Assembly (NCBI GenBank): GCA_001805615.1
Contig: MHGP01000041.1
Coordinates: forward strand, 1 to 40,975
Direction: 5' to 3'
Source of the DNA: Omnitrophica WOR_2 bacterium RIFCSPHIGHO2_02_FULL_48_11
Lineage (GTDB): Bacteria > Omnitrophota > Gorgyraeia > Zapsychrales > GWA2-47-8
Length of the DNA stretch: 40,975 nt
Numbering within the stretch: position 1 is the first letter of the stretch; each line of letters begins with the position of its first letter. Of this stretch, positions 27,910 to 35,472 are shown in pieces. Below the pieces are notes generated by a model that did no database searches, had not been told where the DNA came from, and was given only the letters and a program-made list of their open reading frames with translations. Position numbers and translations under genes: made by a program.

Positions 27910-28862
27910 AAAACCTCTATAATTCTATCGACGAGTTTTTCTAATCCTTGTTTTTCCAATGCGGAGACCTCAAAAAGTTCACCTTTAAATTTCCGCTTAA
28001 ACTTTTTTAAATTTCCCGCGGCTGCAGGAAGGTCCATTTTATTAGCGACAACCATGGTCGACTTGATAGACAAGTCATCACTGTAAGCTTCCAGCTCATG
28101 CGTAATTTTCTTATAATCATCATACGGGTCGCGCTCTTCACTGCCGGCCATGTCAATGACATGCACCAGGATCTTGGTACGCTCGGCATGTTTAAGAAAC
28201 CGGTCCCCTAGTCCCTTCCCTAAATGCGCGCCTTCGATCAAGCCAGGCAGATCCGCCATGACAAATTTGGAATCCTCCTGCTCAACAATACCCAAGATCG
28301 GCTGTTTTGTCGTGAACGGATAACTGGCGACTTTTGATTTTACTTTTGAAATGGCCGAAATCAGAGTTGATTTCCCGGCATTAGGAAAGCCGACCAAACC
28401 AACATCCGCAATAATTTTTAATTCCAGATGGATGATCCGCTCTTCACCAGGTTGAGGAGGCTTAACAACCTTCCGATGAGCATTTCCTATGCCGCCGCGG
28501 CCGCCTTTGACCACAACGACCGACTGGCCATGCTCCGTCAAATCCTTGATTAAAAGACCCGTGTCATAATCGCGAATAATGGTCCCGACAGGCACCCGCA
28601 AAGAACAATCCACACCATCCCGGCCTCTTTTTCCCTTACTGCTGGCGTGTCCGCCGCTGGCGGCCGTATAATGCTGTTTAAAACGGTAATCTAGGAGTGT
28701 TTGAATGCCCTGGTCTGCGACAAAAGCGATGTCGCCGCCGTTTCCGCCGTCGCCGCCGTCCGGACGAGGATAACGCGTGAATTTATCAGAATAAAAACTC
28801 TCGCATCCTTTGCCGCCACTGCCGGCCTTGACAGCAATCCTTGCTTCGTCGACAAAAGCCAT
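27873..28862 (-). CDS. obgE: GTPase Obg/CgtA
   Basis: Obg is an essential GTPase acting in large-subunit assembly and stress responses. The 329-residue product has the glycine-rich Obg fold first (MAFVDEARIAVKAGSGGKGC, then RPDGGDGGNGGDIAFVAD). The G domain follows: GFPNAGKSTL (G1, about 166), TKQP in switch I, DLPGLIEGAHLGKGLG (G3), and NKMD (G4). There is no C-terminal OCT extension, so it is the short form. It follows rplU by 96 nt. L27 (rpmA), usually between these two, is absent from the gap. It overlaps proB by 37 nt. Confidence 0.95.
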   Translation of the reverse strand: MAFVDEARIAVKAGSGGKGCESFYSDKFTRYPRPDGGDGGNGGDIAFVADQGIQTLLDYRFKQHYTAASGGHASSKGKRGRDGVDCSLRVPVGTIIRDYDTGLLIKDLTEHGQSVVVVKGGRGGIGNAHRKVVKPPQPGEERIIHLELKIIADVGLVGFPNAGKSTLISAISKVKSKVASYPFTTKQPILGIVEQEDSKFVMADLPGLIEGAHLGKGLGDRFLKHAERTKILVHVIDMAGSEERDPYDDYKKITHELEAYSDDLSIKSTMVVANKMDLPAAAGNLKKFKRKFKGELFEVSALEKQGLEKLVDRIIEVLCRENSPKKSNV

Positions 28863-28958
28863 CCCGATTTTCCTTTAACTATTAAAATTTAACAACGATG
28901 AGATTGGGACAGCCTGATCACCTTACTCATCATTTGAGAAACATCAGGCGCAGCATTC

Positions 28959-29273
28959 TTAGTTTGCGGCAATCTTAGTGATGGTGAGTGCGGTTAATTT
29001 CGAACGATGACCTTTGGTCCAAGCAGAATTCTTGCGGCGTCGATATTTGTGGAAACGAAGCTTTTCACCAAGAACATGACCGTCCACCTTGGCCGTGACT
29101 TTGACATCTTTCAGGTAAGGCTGTCCCACCCGCACATCTTTCCCGTTCGAATAAAAAAGAATTTTATCCAGGGTGATGCTCTTGCCATCTTGGCTCTCTA
29201 GGCGGTTGACTTCAATCACATCTCCCTCGGTGATGGTATATTGGAGAGAACCTATTTTCACAATAGCCTGCAT
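28959..29273 (-). CDS. rplU: Ribosomal protein L21
   Basis: L21 is a large-subunit protein that binds 23S rRNA and contacts L20. The 104-residue product begins MQAIVKIGSLQYTITEGDVI. It has DKILFYSNGKDVRVGQPYL and the characteristic KLRFHKYRRRKNSAWTKGHR, followed by TALTITKI. GAGGAGG lies 5 nt before the ATG, and a sigma-70-like promoter is about 40 nt further up. It is followed by obgE with no rpmA between. The 96-nt gap holds one hairpin (CCTGAT/ATCAGG) but no U-tract and no reading frame resembling L27. Confidence 0.95.
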   Translation of the reverse strand: MQAIVKIGSLQYTITEGDVIEVNRLESQDGKSITLDKILFYSNGKDVRVGQPYLKDVKVTAKVDGHVLGEKLRFHKYRRRKNSAWTKGHRSKLTALTITKIAAN

Positions 29274-29311
29274 ATAAACCTCCTCACAATTTATACTAAC
29301 GTAAACTCTAT

Positions 29312-29339
29312 AAAATAGCCGAAAATCTCAAAATGTCAA
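29312..29339 (-). promoter_or_regulatory. Sigma-70-like promoter of rplU-obgE-proBA-nadD
   Basis: Minus-strand TTGACA (29334-29339), a 16-nt spacer, then TATTTT (29312-29317), between the RNase G/E stop and rplU. Confidence 0.65.
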
Positions 29340-29350
29340 TATATTATTTG

Positions 29351-29366
29351 CTCCGGCGAGACGGAG
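29351..29366 (-). terminator. Small hairpin just after the RNase G/E gene
   Basis: CTCCG pairs with CGGAG across a 6-nt loop, immediately after the stop codon. The following bases are CAAATAATAT rather than a U-run, so termination would be weak. It sits just before the rplU promoter, which makes a boundary plausible. Confidence 0.3.
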
Positions 29367-29371
29367 AAATC

Positions 29372-30673
29372 CTAATCAACCTTGACGCGACCCCGGCCTC
29401 CGCAATACGGGCAGGATTCAAAGGCAATGGATTCGAGCGTTTTTCCGGTTCTGGCCCGGGTCATCTCCACCAAACCCAGCGATGAGATGCGGTTGACTTC
29501 GGTCTTTGCATAATCGTCTTCTAGGGCTGCCTGCAGAGCCGTCAAGACCTTGCGCTTGTGCTCCTCCCGGGTCATGTCAATAAAATCAATGACAATGATA
29601 CCACCCAGATCGCGCAAACGCAACTGCCGGGCAATTTCCGGAGCGGCCTCCAGGTTGACCATAAAAGCCGCGTCTTCCGGCGAGGCCTTGGTGCGGAACT
29701 TCCCGCTGTTGACATCGACGACCGTCAAGCCTTCCGTCTGTTCAATGACAATATGCGATCCGGATTTTAGAAAAACACGCGTATCATAGATCTTCTCGAG
29801 CTCTTTGGAAACATTCTTAAAATCAAACAGCGCCTCGGTCCCTTTATACAACTGAACCTTATTGACCATTTCCCGCCCGATCAGGGTATGCACAAATTTC
29901 TTTAACTTGATATACTCGTCGCGCGAGTCGACCAGCATCGTCGTAACATCATCACGCAAGAAATCACGCACAATTTTCCAAAGCAGGTCGTACTCCTTGT
30001 AAATCAAGGCAGGGGCGGTCTTGCGTTCCGACAATTTGACGATCTGCTGCCATATCTTGACAAGAAATTTGGCATCGCGCAGCAGTTCGCGCTTTCCCTG
30101 CTCCATCGAGACCGTACGGACAATAAACCCGCCGTGCGTGACAAAAGTAAATTCATTAAGCGCTTCCCGCAGACGTTTCCGTTCCTCAGGGTCTTCGATC
30201 TTTTTTGATACCCCATGGTGGGCGTCATAAGGCATATAAACGATAAACCGCCCTGCCAAAGAAATATGCGTCGTCAAACGAGCTCCCTTATTGGCAAAAG
30301 GCTCTTTGACGACCTGGACCAAAACTTCCTGACCCTGCTTTAATTGCGGAGGTTCGTTGTGGGGTTTAGCCGGCGGGGGATCTTCTTTTTTATTAAGGAT
30401 TTTATTGAAAAGACGGCGGGGACCGGAAAGATCCTCTTCCACCAGAGGATTCACTGCATCAGTTAAATAGAGGAAACCGTTTCGCTCCTGTCCGATGTTG
30501 ACAAAGGCCCCGTTGATCGAAGGAAGAATCGATTCAACTCGCCCTTTGTAAACATTCCCCAAGATTGACTGATACCGGTCAACCTCTATATAAAAATCAT
30601 CCAGTTTGCCATTGTTGAGGATCGCAACACGCTTCTCGCCCGCTTGAATCTGTATAAGAATTTCTTTGGACAC
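29372..30673 (-). CDS. rng: Ribonuclease G/E family endoribonuclease
   Basis: These enzymes cut single-stranded AU-rich RNA in mRNA decay and rRNA/tRNA processing. The start is GTG 30673 (MSKEILIQIQAGEKRVAIL), with AGGAG about 6 nt upstream; 433 residues. An S1-like domain covers about 35-125 (GNVYKGRVESILPSINGAFV, NIGQERNGFLY). The catalytic aspartates are expected in VVDVNSG and VIDFIDM, both present, followed by TREEHKRKVL. The protein ends with the Zn-link CPYCGGRGRVKVD (CPxC). It lacks the long C-terminal scaffold of RNase E, so RNase G is the closer name. It follows pilQ by about 120 nt. Confidence 0.92.
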   Translation of the reverse strand: MSKEILIQIQAGEKRVAILNNGKLDDFYIEVDRYQSILGNVYKGRVESILPSINGAFVNIGQERNGFLYLTDAVNPLVEEDLSGPRRLFNKILNKKEDPPPAKPHNEPPQLKQGQEVLVQVVKEPFANKGARLTTHISLAGRFIVYMPYDAHHGVSKKIEDPEERKRLREALNEFTFVTHGGFIVRTVSMEQGKRELLRDAKFLVKIWQQIVKLSERKTAPALIYKEYDLLWKIVRDFLRDDVTTMLVDSRDEYIKLKKFVHTLIGREMVNKVQLYKGTEALFDFKNVSKELEKIYDTRVFLKSGSHIVIEQTEGLTVVDVNSGKFRTKASPEDAAFMVNLEAAPEIARQLRLRDLGGIIVIDFIDMTREEHKRKVLTALQAALEDDYAKTEVNRISSLGLVEMTRARTGKTLESIAFESCPYCGGRGRVKVD

Positions 30674-30792
30674 AATATCTCCTATCAAAAATGTGAATAA
30701 TAAATGTATTAACCCTAAAATTTTTCTTCTGTCTTTTCATGAGAACTCCCATAGGCGTACCTTTTCTGAATCTCATTTCAACAAAAAATTTT

Positions 30793-32313
30793 TTATTCTG
30801 TCTCAGCCGTGGCGTCAGCTTTAACTTCCGCGGCCGGCACATCTTGCGTGACAATGCGCGGTGTTAGGAAAATCAATAAATCGGTTTTCACAACACCCTT
30901 TTCTTTTTTCTGAAACGCCAGGCCCACGAGCGGAATGTCCCCGAGAATAGGGATCTTCTTCTTGACGTCGGTTACCTTACTTTTAATAAGGCCGCCGATG
31001 ACCAACGTTTCTCCGTCTTTGACCATAACCCGCGTCTTGGCCGATTCATTGCTCAATCTTGGCAAGGAAGTATTCTCGACAGTAACAAAATCCAAAATTT
31101 CGGTGATGGTCGGTTCGATGTCTAATGTCACATACCCCTTATTGTTGACATGCGGCGTTACATTAAAAATAATCCCGATGTCTTTATATTCCCATCCGGA
31201 AATCTGTAATCTGGCCTGCTCTTCATTGTAGGTATAGGTCGGAATGGGATACTGGCTACCCACGTTGATTTTGGCCGGCTGATTGTCCAGCGTGACAATC
31301 CGCGGATTCGAAAGGATATTCGTATCTGTCCGGGTTCTTAACATCTCCAAAACCGCCTGCACTTGAGTGAAATTGAGCGTTCCATACGAAAATTCCGAAC
31401 TCGCGGCAGCGGGGATGTCTGTGGGAAGATACTTGTCCGCCGAATGTTTGGTAAAAGGATACACCGTGGGCCGTTTGGACCCGCTGATCGTGGCCTTGGC
31501 TGTCCAATCCACCCCTAAATTCTCCTGACTATTGAGGGTTGTCTCGACAATCCTGGCCTCTATCAAAACCTGCGGCGTTGTCATATCTAACTGGGCGATA
31601 ACCTCGCCGATCAATTGGACATTGTCCGGAATATCCTGAACAATGATCGTGTTCGTCCTCTCATCGTAATTGATGCTTCCCCGATCGGTCTTCATTTTAT
31701 CGATAGAAGCGATGATTTCTTTGGCCTTTCCATAATTGAGGATAAACGTTTTGGTAATAAGCGGTATTTGCTCCGCTAAAATGGAAGCATCTTCACGCCG
31801 CTTTTTTAAATTATCAATCGTCGTGACCGTGATAATATTTCCCCTGCGGTCATAACTATAACCGTAGGTCTCTAAAATGACCGCCAAGGCTTGTTCCCAA
31901 GGCACCTCCTTGAGTTGAATCGTCACAAGACCGGTCACTTCCGGGCCAGCCACAATATTGACGCCGCTTTTGTAAGACAAAATCCGTAAAACATTTTGAA
32001 TATCGGCATCGCGAAAATCCAGGCTGACCACTCCCTTATGGGCAGAATCCGCTTCTTCCTCGCTAGGAGCGACCGCAGCCGGCGATTCTTCCGTAGGGAC
32101 AGCTTCTTCAACTGCCACTGCCTCTCCTCCCGCCACCTCCTCTCCACCCGTCATTTGATAGTCCGGGGTGCTTTCTTCAGTCAAAGCACTTATCTCAGTT
32201 ACCTCACTTACCGGCATCTCTACTCCCGGTGCTTCTATGACAGGTTCCTGAGCATAAGCCCATGAGAAGGCAAATAAAACCGTGACAATTGCTACGGCTG
32301 CTCTCTGGCTCAT
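30793..32313 (-). CDS. pilQ: Type IV pilus secretin PilQ
   Basis: PilQ forms the outer-membrane pore through which the pilus passes. The 506-residue product has a signal peptide (about 1-22, ending SWAYA|QE) and a Glu/Ala/Pro-rich linker to about residue 90. An STN/N0-type domain follows (VVSLDFRDADIQNVLRILSY), then an N1 repeat (TKTFILNYGKAKEIIASIDK). The secretin core starts at TPQVLIEARIVETTLN and includes VKDGETLVIGGLIKSKV and PILGDIPLVGLAFQ. It is shorter than typical PilQ (about 700) because the peptidoglycan-binding AMIN repeats seem to be missing. It closes the pilMNOPQ operon, with AGGAGG upstream. Confidence 0.93.
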   Translation of the reverse strand: MSQRAAVAIVTVLFAFSWAYAQEPVIEAPGVEMPVSEVTEISALTEESTPDYQMTGGEEVAGGEAVAVEEAVPTEESPAAVAPSEEEADSAHKGVVSLDFRDADIQNVLRILSYKSGVNIVAGPEVTGLVTIQLKEVPWEQALAVILETYGYSYDRRGNIITVTTIDNLKKRREDASILAEQIPLITKTFILNYGKAKEIIASIDKMKTDRGSINYDERTNTIIVQDIPDNVQLIGEVIAQLDMTTPQVLIEARIVETTLNSQENLGVDWTAKATISGSKRPTVYPFTKHSADKYLPTDIPAAASSEFSYGTLNFTQVQAVLEMLRTRTDTNILSNPRIVTLDNQPAKINVGSQYPIPTYTYNEEQARLQISGWEYKDIGIIFNVTPHVNNKGYVTLDIEPTITEILDFVTVENTSLPRLSNESAKTRVMVKDGETLVIGGLIKSKVTDVKKKIPILGDIPLVGLAFQKKEKGVVKTDLLIFLTPRIVTQDVPAAEVKADATAETE

Positions 32314-32314
32314 T

Positions 32315-32674
32315 TTAGTCCTCCTTTTTTAATTTAAGAATAAATCTTTCTTGTCCTTTAATCAACACGACAGAACTGGGTGTAATATCGGCCACCGAAT
32401 ACTGTCCGACCAAATCCTTTGACTTCACAATCACTCCATTGATGATGGCCAAGTTGCCTTCTCCTTTGGATCCCACAATGATTCCTTCTAAAACCATATC
32501 CGAGACGAACACTTCGGCGTCATAATTCATGACCCCACCCGTCGACGTGACCAAAGGCCAAAGGGGATCACGCTTGCCATGATCATTATAAGTAAACGGG
32601 GTTTCCTTCTGCTCTGCCGCCGCAGTTGTCATCGCCATAAGGACAATCATTATGCTGAATGTGTATTTTTTCAT
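32315..32674 (-). CDS. pilP: Type IV pilus assembly protein, PilP-like
   Basis: PilP normally links the PilNO inner-membrane complex to the secretin. The start ATG 32674 (MKKYTFSIMIVLMAMTTAAA) lies 1 nt after the pilO stop and gives 119 residues. A signal peptide is clear, with predicted cleavage near TTAAA|EQ. The family mark RDPLWPLV comes early, then LEGIIVGSKGEGNLAIING, and a C-terminal beta segment VVLIKGQERFILKLKKED. No lipobox cysteine is present, so unlike classical PilP this is probably a soluble periplasmic protein. The call rests on position between pilO and pilQ plus the RDP and 'xLEGI' motifs. Confidence 0.8.
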   Translation of the reverse strand: MKKYTFSIMIVLMAMTTAAAEQKETPFTYNDHGKRDPLWPLVTSTGGVMNYDAEVFVSDMVLEGIIVGSKGEGNLAIINGVIVKSKDLVGQYSVADITPSSVVLIKGQERFILKLKKED

Positions 32675-32675
32675 A

Positions 32676-33266
32676 CTATTCACCCGCCGGTTCCAGGACA
32701 ACGGCATTGACGGTCAGCTTAATCTCATGCTTAAGCGTATCCTGGGCATTGGCCAAAATAGAAAATTTTTCTACCGTCAGAGAAATGCTGTCACTTTCAA
32801 TATCGTTTAAAAATCGGCCGAAATCGTGATAATTGCTGCGCGCCTCGATCATGATCGGAAGAGAAAAATAATTCCCTTCTTTCCCCTTCATAAGCAGTTC
32901 TTGCGTATCAAGCATGGGCGTGATCTGATCAACACGGATATGATATTGATTCGCCAGATTGGAAATCCGCTCCAGGATGACCGGGACCTCTTCCTTGCTC
33001 TTGATCCTCTCTCCCAGCAGGGAAATTTTCTGCTGCAATTGATTGACCTGGCTTTGATACACATGCAACTTCTCGATATCGTCTTTGGCCTTCTTCAAAT
33101 CTTGCGAAAGAATCGTGATCTCAGGGCTTAAAGACCGCAGGGTCATCAACTGCGGCTGCATGATCACAAAATAATAAACAAAAAAAATAGCGAAGAGGAT
33201 GCCTCCCAGAATATAATTCCGATTCTTATCATTGATCTGTACCGCTATGGGAATTTTTTCAGCCAT
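32676..33266 (-). CDS. pilO: Type IV pilus inner-membrane protein PilO
   Basis: PilO forms heterodimers with PilN in the inner-membrane alignment complex. The 196-residue product has a short cytoplasmic start (MAEKIPIAVQINDKNRNY), one transmembrane segment at about 19-36 (LGGILFAIFFVYYFVIM), and a coiled coil (about 50-90). The periplasmic ferredoxin-like domain includes ILERISNLANQYHIRVDQIT and IEARSNYHDFGRFLNDIES, typical of PilO. It begins 2 nt after pilN and ends 1 nt before pilP. Sequence and operon position agree. Confidence 0.88.
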   Translation of the reverse strand: MAEKIPIAVQINDKNRNYILGGILFAIFFVYYFVIMQPQLMTLRSLSPEITILSQDLKKAKDDIEKLHVYQSQVNQLQQKISLLGERIKSKEEVPVILERISNLANQYHIRVDQITPMLDTQELLMKGKEGNYFSLPIMIEARSNYHDFGRFLNDIESDSISLTVEKFSILANAQDTLKHEIKLTVNAVVLEPAGE

Positions 33267-33268
33267 GG

Positions 33269-33862
33269 TTATTTCGCTTTCTGCACGTTAGCGGTCATGG
33301 AAAAATCCGCCACTTCTACAGTCTTTATCGCCCGCCGCTGAATGGAACCTAATTCCAGATCGCTCAAATACTCGCCGAAACCTTTATTTTTCTTCAAACT
33401 GGCGGCAAATTCATGCACATTGCTCATTTCATCTTTCCCCTTGGAGACGGCACTGCCTTCGATCACCAGGCGCTGCTTATTCCCGACGACGCTCTTCAGC
33501 CAAACACCGCGCGATAAACTATCATTGATCGTATTCAATTTTTGTGCCCACTTGATTTTCTTGCCTCCGGTGATATCTTCCACCGACTTGATCTTCGTCT
33601 GCGACGTACGCAGCTGATTGATCACGGTGTCGGCGCGTGTTTTGGCAGGAAGAATGGCTTCCCACTCCTGCTTTAATCGCTTGCGCTGGGCATATTGGGC
33701 AAAAATCGTAATCTGAAAAAGAATCGAAATCAATAAAAGGATCACAAAGAACCCTCCCACCAAGCCGATGATCACCTCACGGGGGATATTGATCCCTTTG
33801 CCCAGGAGGCCCCGGCCTTTTTTTCTTTGCAGATGTGGTGGAACAAGATTAATATCAATCAT
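33269..33862 (-). CDS. pilN: Type IV pilus inner-membrane protein PilN
   Basis: PilN connects cytoplasmic PilM to periplasmic PilO. The N-terminus MIDINLVPPHLQRKK carries the conserved INLxP peptide that docks into PilM. One transmembrane segment is at about 31-52 (VIIGLVGGFFVILLLISILF). A helical segment and a ferredoxin-like periplasmic domain follow (LVIEGSAVSKGKDEMSNVHE, FAASLKKNKGFGEYLSDLEL). Its ATG overlaps the pilM stop by 8 nt, indicating coupled synthesis of the two partners. Length (197) is typical. Confidence 0.9.
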   Translation of the reverse strand: MIDINLVPPHLQRKKGRGLLGKGINIPREVIIGLVGGFFVILLLISILFQITIFAQYAQRKRLKQEWEAILPAKTRADTVINQLRTSQTKIKSVEDITGGKKIKWAQKLNTINDSLSRGVWLKSVVGNKQRLVIEGSAVSKGKDEMSNVHEFAASLKKNKGFGEYLSDLELGSIQRRAIKTVEVADFSMTANVQKAK

Positions 33863-34967
33863 AGTGATAGAGCGCCAATCCTATTGCCACAGATAAACGC
33901 GTGGCATTCTTTTTTAATTCTTCTTGAGAGACATCTTCCGCGATTTGAAACAGGCTTAAAGGATTCAAATTTTCTGCAGGGATATCCAGATTCTTCGTAA
34001 AATAATCCTTCATTCCTTCCAGCATTGAAGCCCCGCCCGTTAAAAGCAGTTTGCTGATATGCAAATTATTCTCGGTCGTAAAATAATCAAACGATAAGCG
34101 CATTTCGGAGATCAAATTGGTCAAGGATGAGTCGCAGGCATTGAGGATTTCGGTCAGTTTGTCTTTCGGAGGCTGACGTTTTAACTTTTCTGCTTCTTGG
34201 AGACTAATTCCTAAGGCATTGCTGATACGCTTATTTAAATCCTGGCCGCCCAAAAAGATATCTCGGGTGAACCGCGGCAGACGTCCCACCAGAATAGTTA
34301 AATTGCTCACGGTCTCTCCCATATCCAAGATGGCCACTCCCGAGGATGCCGCCGACGCCGGGGCAACTTGACCTGCCGGCTCTTTCTTTTCGGCGGCTCC
34401 ACTGCTGCCTAAAACATAGAGCACGTTAGCCACAGCAATGGGATTTAAAGTAATAAAGTTTGTATGCAGACCCAAATCGGTCAATAGTTTGACCCGGGCA
34501 TCAATGATTTCTTTCTTGGAAGCAGCAACCAGGACGGGAATTCTTTTATCTTCCCCGCTGCTGTCCAGAATAAAACAATCGGTATAGATTTGATCCTGAG
34601 CAAATGGGAAATATTTATCCGCTTCAATAGCGAGCGATTTCTTTAAATCCTCAAGGGTCATCCGCGGCATAGGAAGGCAACGGATCAGAGTTCCTTTGCC
34701 AAAAACAGAGGTATAGGGGGACTTATTAGGCTTCTTCGCTTTCGCCAGGACAGCCTTGATGGCCTGAGCGATGTTACCATCGACCACCGGCTCTATGGCA
34801 AAACTGTTCAGCTGGTAAGCATTCCCCGCCTTAGAGATTTCAACCATCTTACAGGAATGAAAACCGATATCAATCCCTACTGCGAAACTTCCCTCTTTTT
34901 CAGGAAGTAATTTTTTGACAAGGGAGAGATACTGTTCTAGCAATTTTTTTAAAGACATAGGTTCCAT
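33855..34967 (-). CDS. pilM: Type IV pilus assembly ATPase-like protein PilM
   Basis: PilM is an actin/FtsA-like cytoplasmic protein that binds the PilN N-terminal peptide under the pilus machine. The 370-residue product has VGIDIGFHSCKMVEISKAGN as the first phosphate loop near residue 31. FPFAQDQIYTDCFILD and a second loop VAILDMGETVSNLTILVG (about 205) follow, with GGASMLEGMKDYFTKNLDIP as the adenosine motif near 315. A Pro/Ala-rich insert (EKKEPAGQVAPASAASSG) precedes the second loop. It opens pilMNOPQ, about 135 nt after the preceding gene, with a possible promoter in that gap. Confidence 0.92.
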   Translation of the reverse strand: MEPMSLKKLLEQYLSLVKKLLPEKEGSFAVGIDIGFHSCKMVEISKAGNAYQLNSFAIEPVVDGNIAQAIKAVLAKAKKPNKSPYTSVFGKGTLIRCLPMPRMTLEDLKKSLAIEADKYFPFAQDQIYTDCFILDSSGEDKRIPVLVAASKKEIIDARVKLLTDLGLHTNFITLNPIAVANVLYVLGSSGAAEKKEPAGQVAPASAASSGVAILDMGETVSNLTILVGRLPRFTRDIFLGGQDLNKRISNALGISLQEAEKLKRQPPKDKLTEILNACDSSLTNLISEMRLSFDYFTTENNLHISKLLLTGGASMLEGMKDYFTKNLDIPAENLNPLSLFQIAEDVSQEELKKNATRLSVAIGLALYHYD

Positions 34968-34992
34968 AATCAGTACCCTTTTAAACGGATAT

Positions 34993-35001
34993 ATTTTACC
35001 A
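34993..35001 (-). promoter_or_regulatory. Weak extended -10 element before pilM
   Basis: Minus-strand TGGTAAAAT fits an extended -10, about 25 nt before the pilM start codon in a 137-nt AT-rich gap. No good -35 was seen at 17 nt, so this is tentative. Confidence 0.3.
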
Positions 35002-35104
35002 AAATTATTGCAATTAAACGAGATAAATCAATAAATTTTTGAAACTATGATTTGACGTTCTGTGAACCTCTCCCCAAAGATCTAGAACCCTGACCTTGCC
35101 GCGG

Positions 35105-35437
35105 CTAGAGCGGCAGATTTACTTCATGAATAGGCAGTTCATAAACAACTTTCTTGGGCTCCTTTTCTTGGTGATCGGCTGTAGTTGCAGAAGCTGCTTG
35201 CGTCTGAGGATCTTGCTCTGAACTGGCAGGCAAACTTTGAGCGACCGGCTCATCTCCGTTAGCCAACTTTTCTTTCTCGACAACGCGCACCAGCGGCTGC
35301 TGAACAGCCGCTGACTTATTAGAAGATTCATCTAGCTCACGTTTGATCCAACTGTTCGTGACATACATAATCGTCATCACAGCAAAAAACAGAACGATAA
35401 GGACAACTAATTTGCTGTTTTCGTTTCCGCTTCCCAT
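35105..35437 (-). CDS. Unknown small single-TM protein inside the pilus cluster
   Basis: I do not recognise this 110-residue protein. It has a short polar start (MGSGNENSK) and one transmembrane helix at about residues 10-27 (LVVLIVLFFAVMTIMYVT). A basic-acidic stretch WIKRELDESSNK follows, then a low-complexity Gln/Ala/Ser/Pro linker (about 45-90), and a short C-terminal motif KKVVYELPIHEVNLPL. The topology suggests a membrane anchor with a periplasmic extension reaching a binding peptide, as in small adaptor proteins. It lies between the PilX-like gene (upstream) and pilM (downstream), all on the same strand, so a pilus role is likely but unproven. Confidence 0.75.
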   Translation of the reverse strand: MGSGNENSKLVVLIVLFFAVMTIMYVTNSWIKRELDESSNKSAAVQQPLVRVVEKEKLANGDEPVAQSLPASSEQDPQTQAASATTADHQEKEPKKVVYELPIHEVNLPL

Positions 35438-35472
35438 AGGTTACGCCTCTTTAATAAAGTTATATTGAACCC

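Noticed and set aside
28863-28958. A hidden or decayed rpmA between rplU and obgE
   Set aside because: Read in all minus-strand frames, the 96 nt show no L27-like residues and only a short CCTGAT/ATCAGG hairpin.
30597-30854. Small basic protein between pilQ and the RNase gene
   Set aside because: It overlaps both real genes, has no credible start or ribosome site and no family-like sequence; the ~120-nt gap holds AT-rich leader sequence only.
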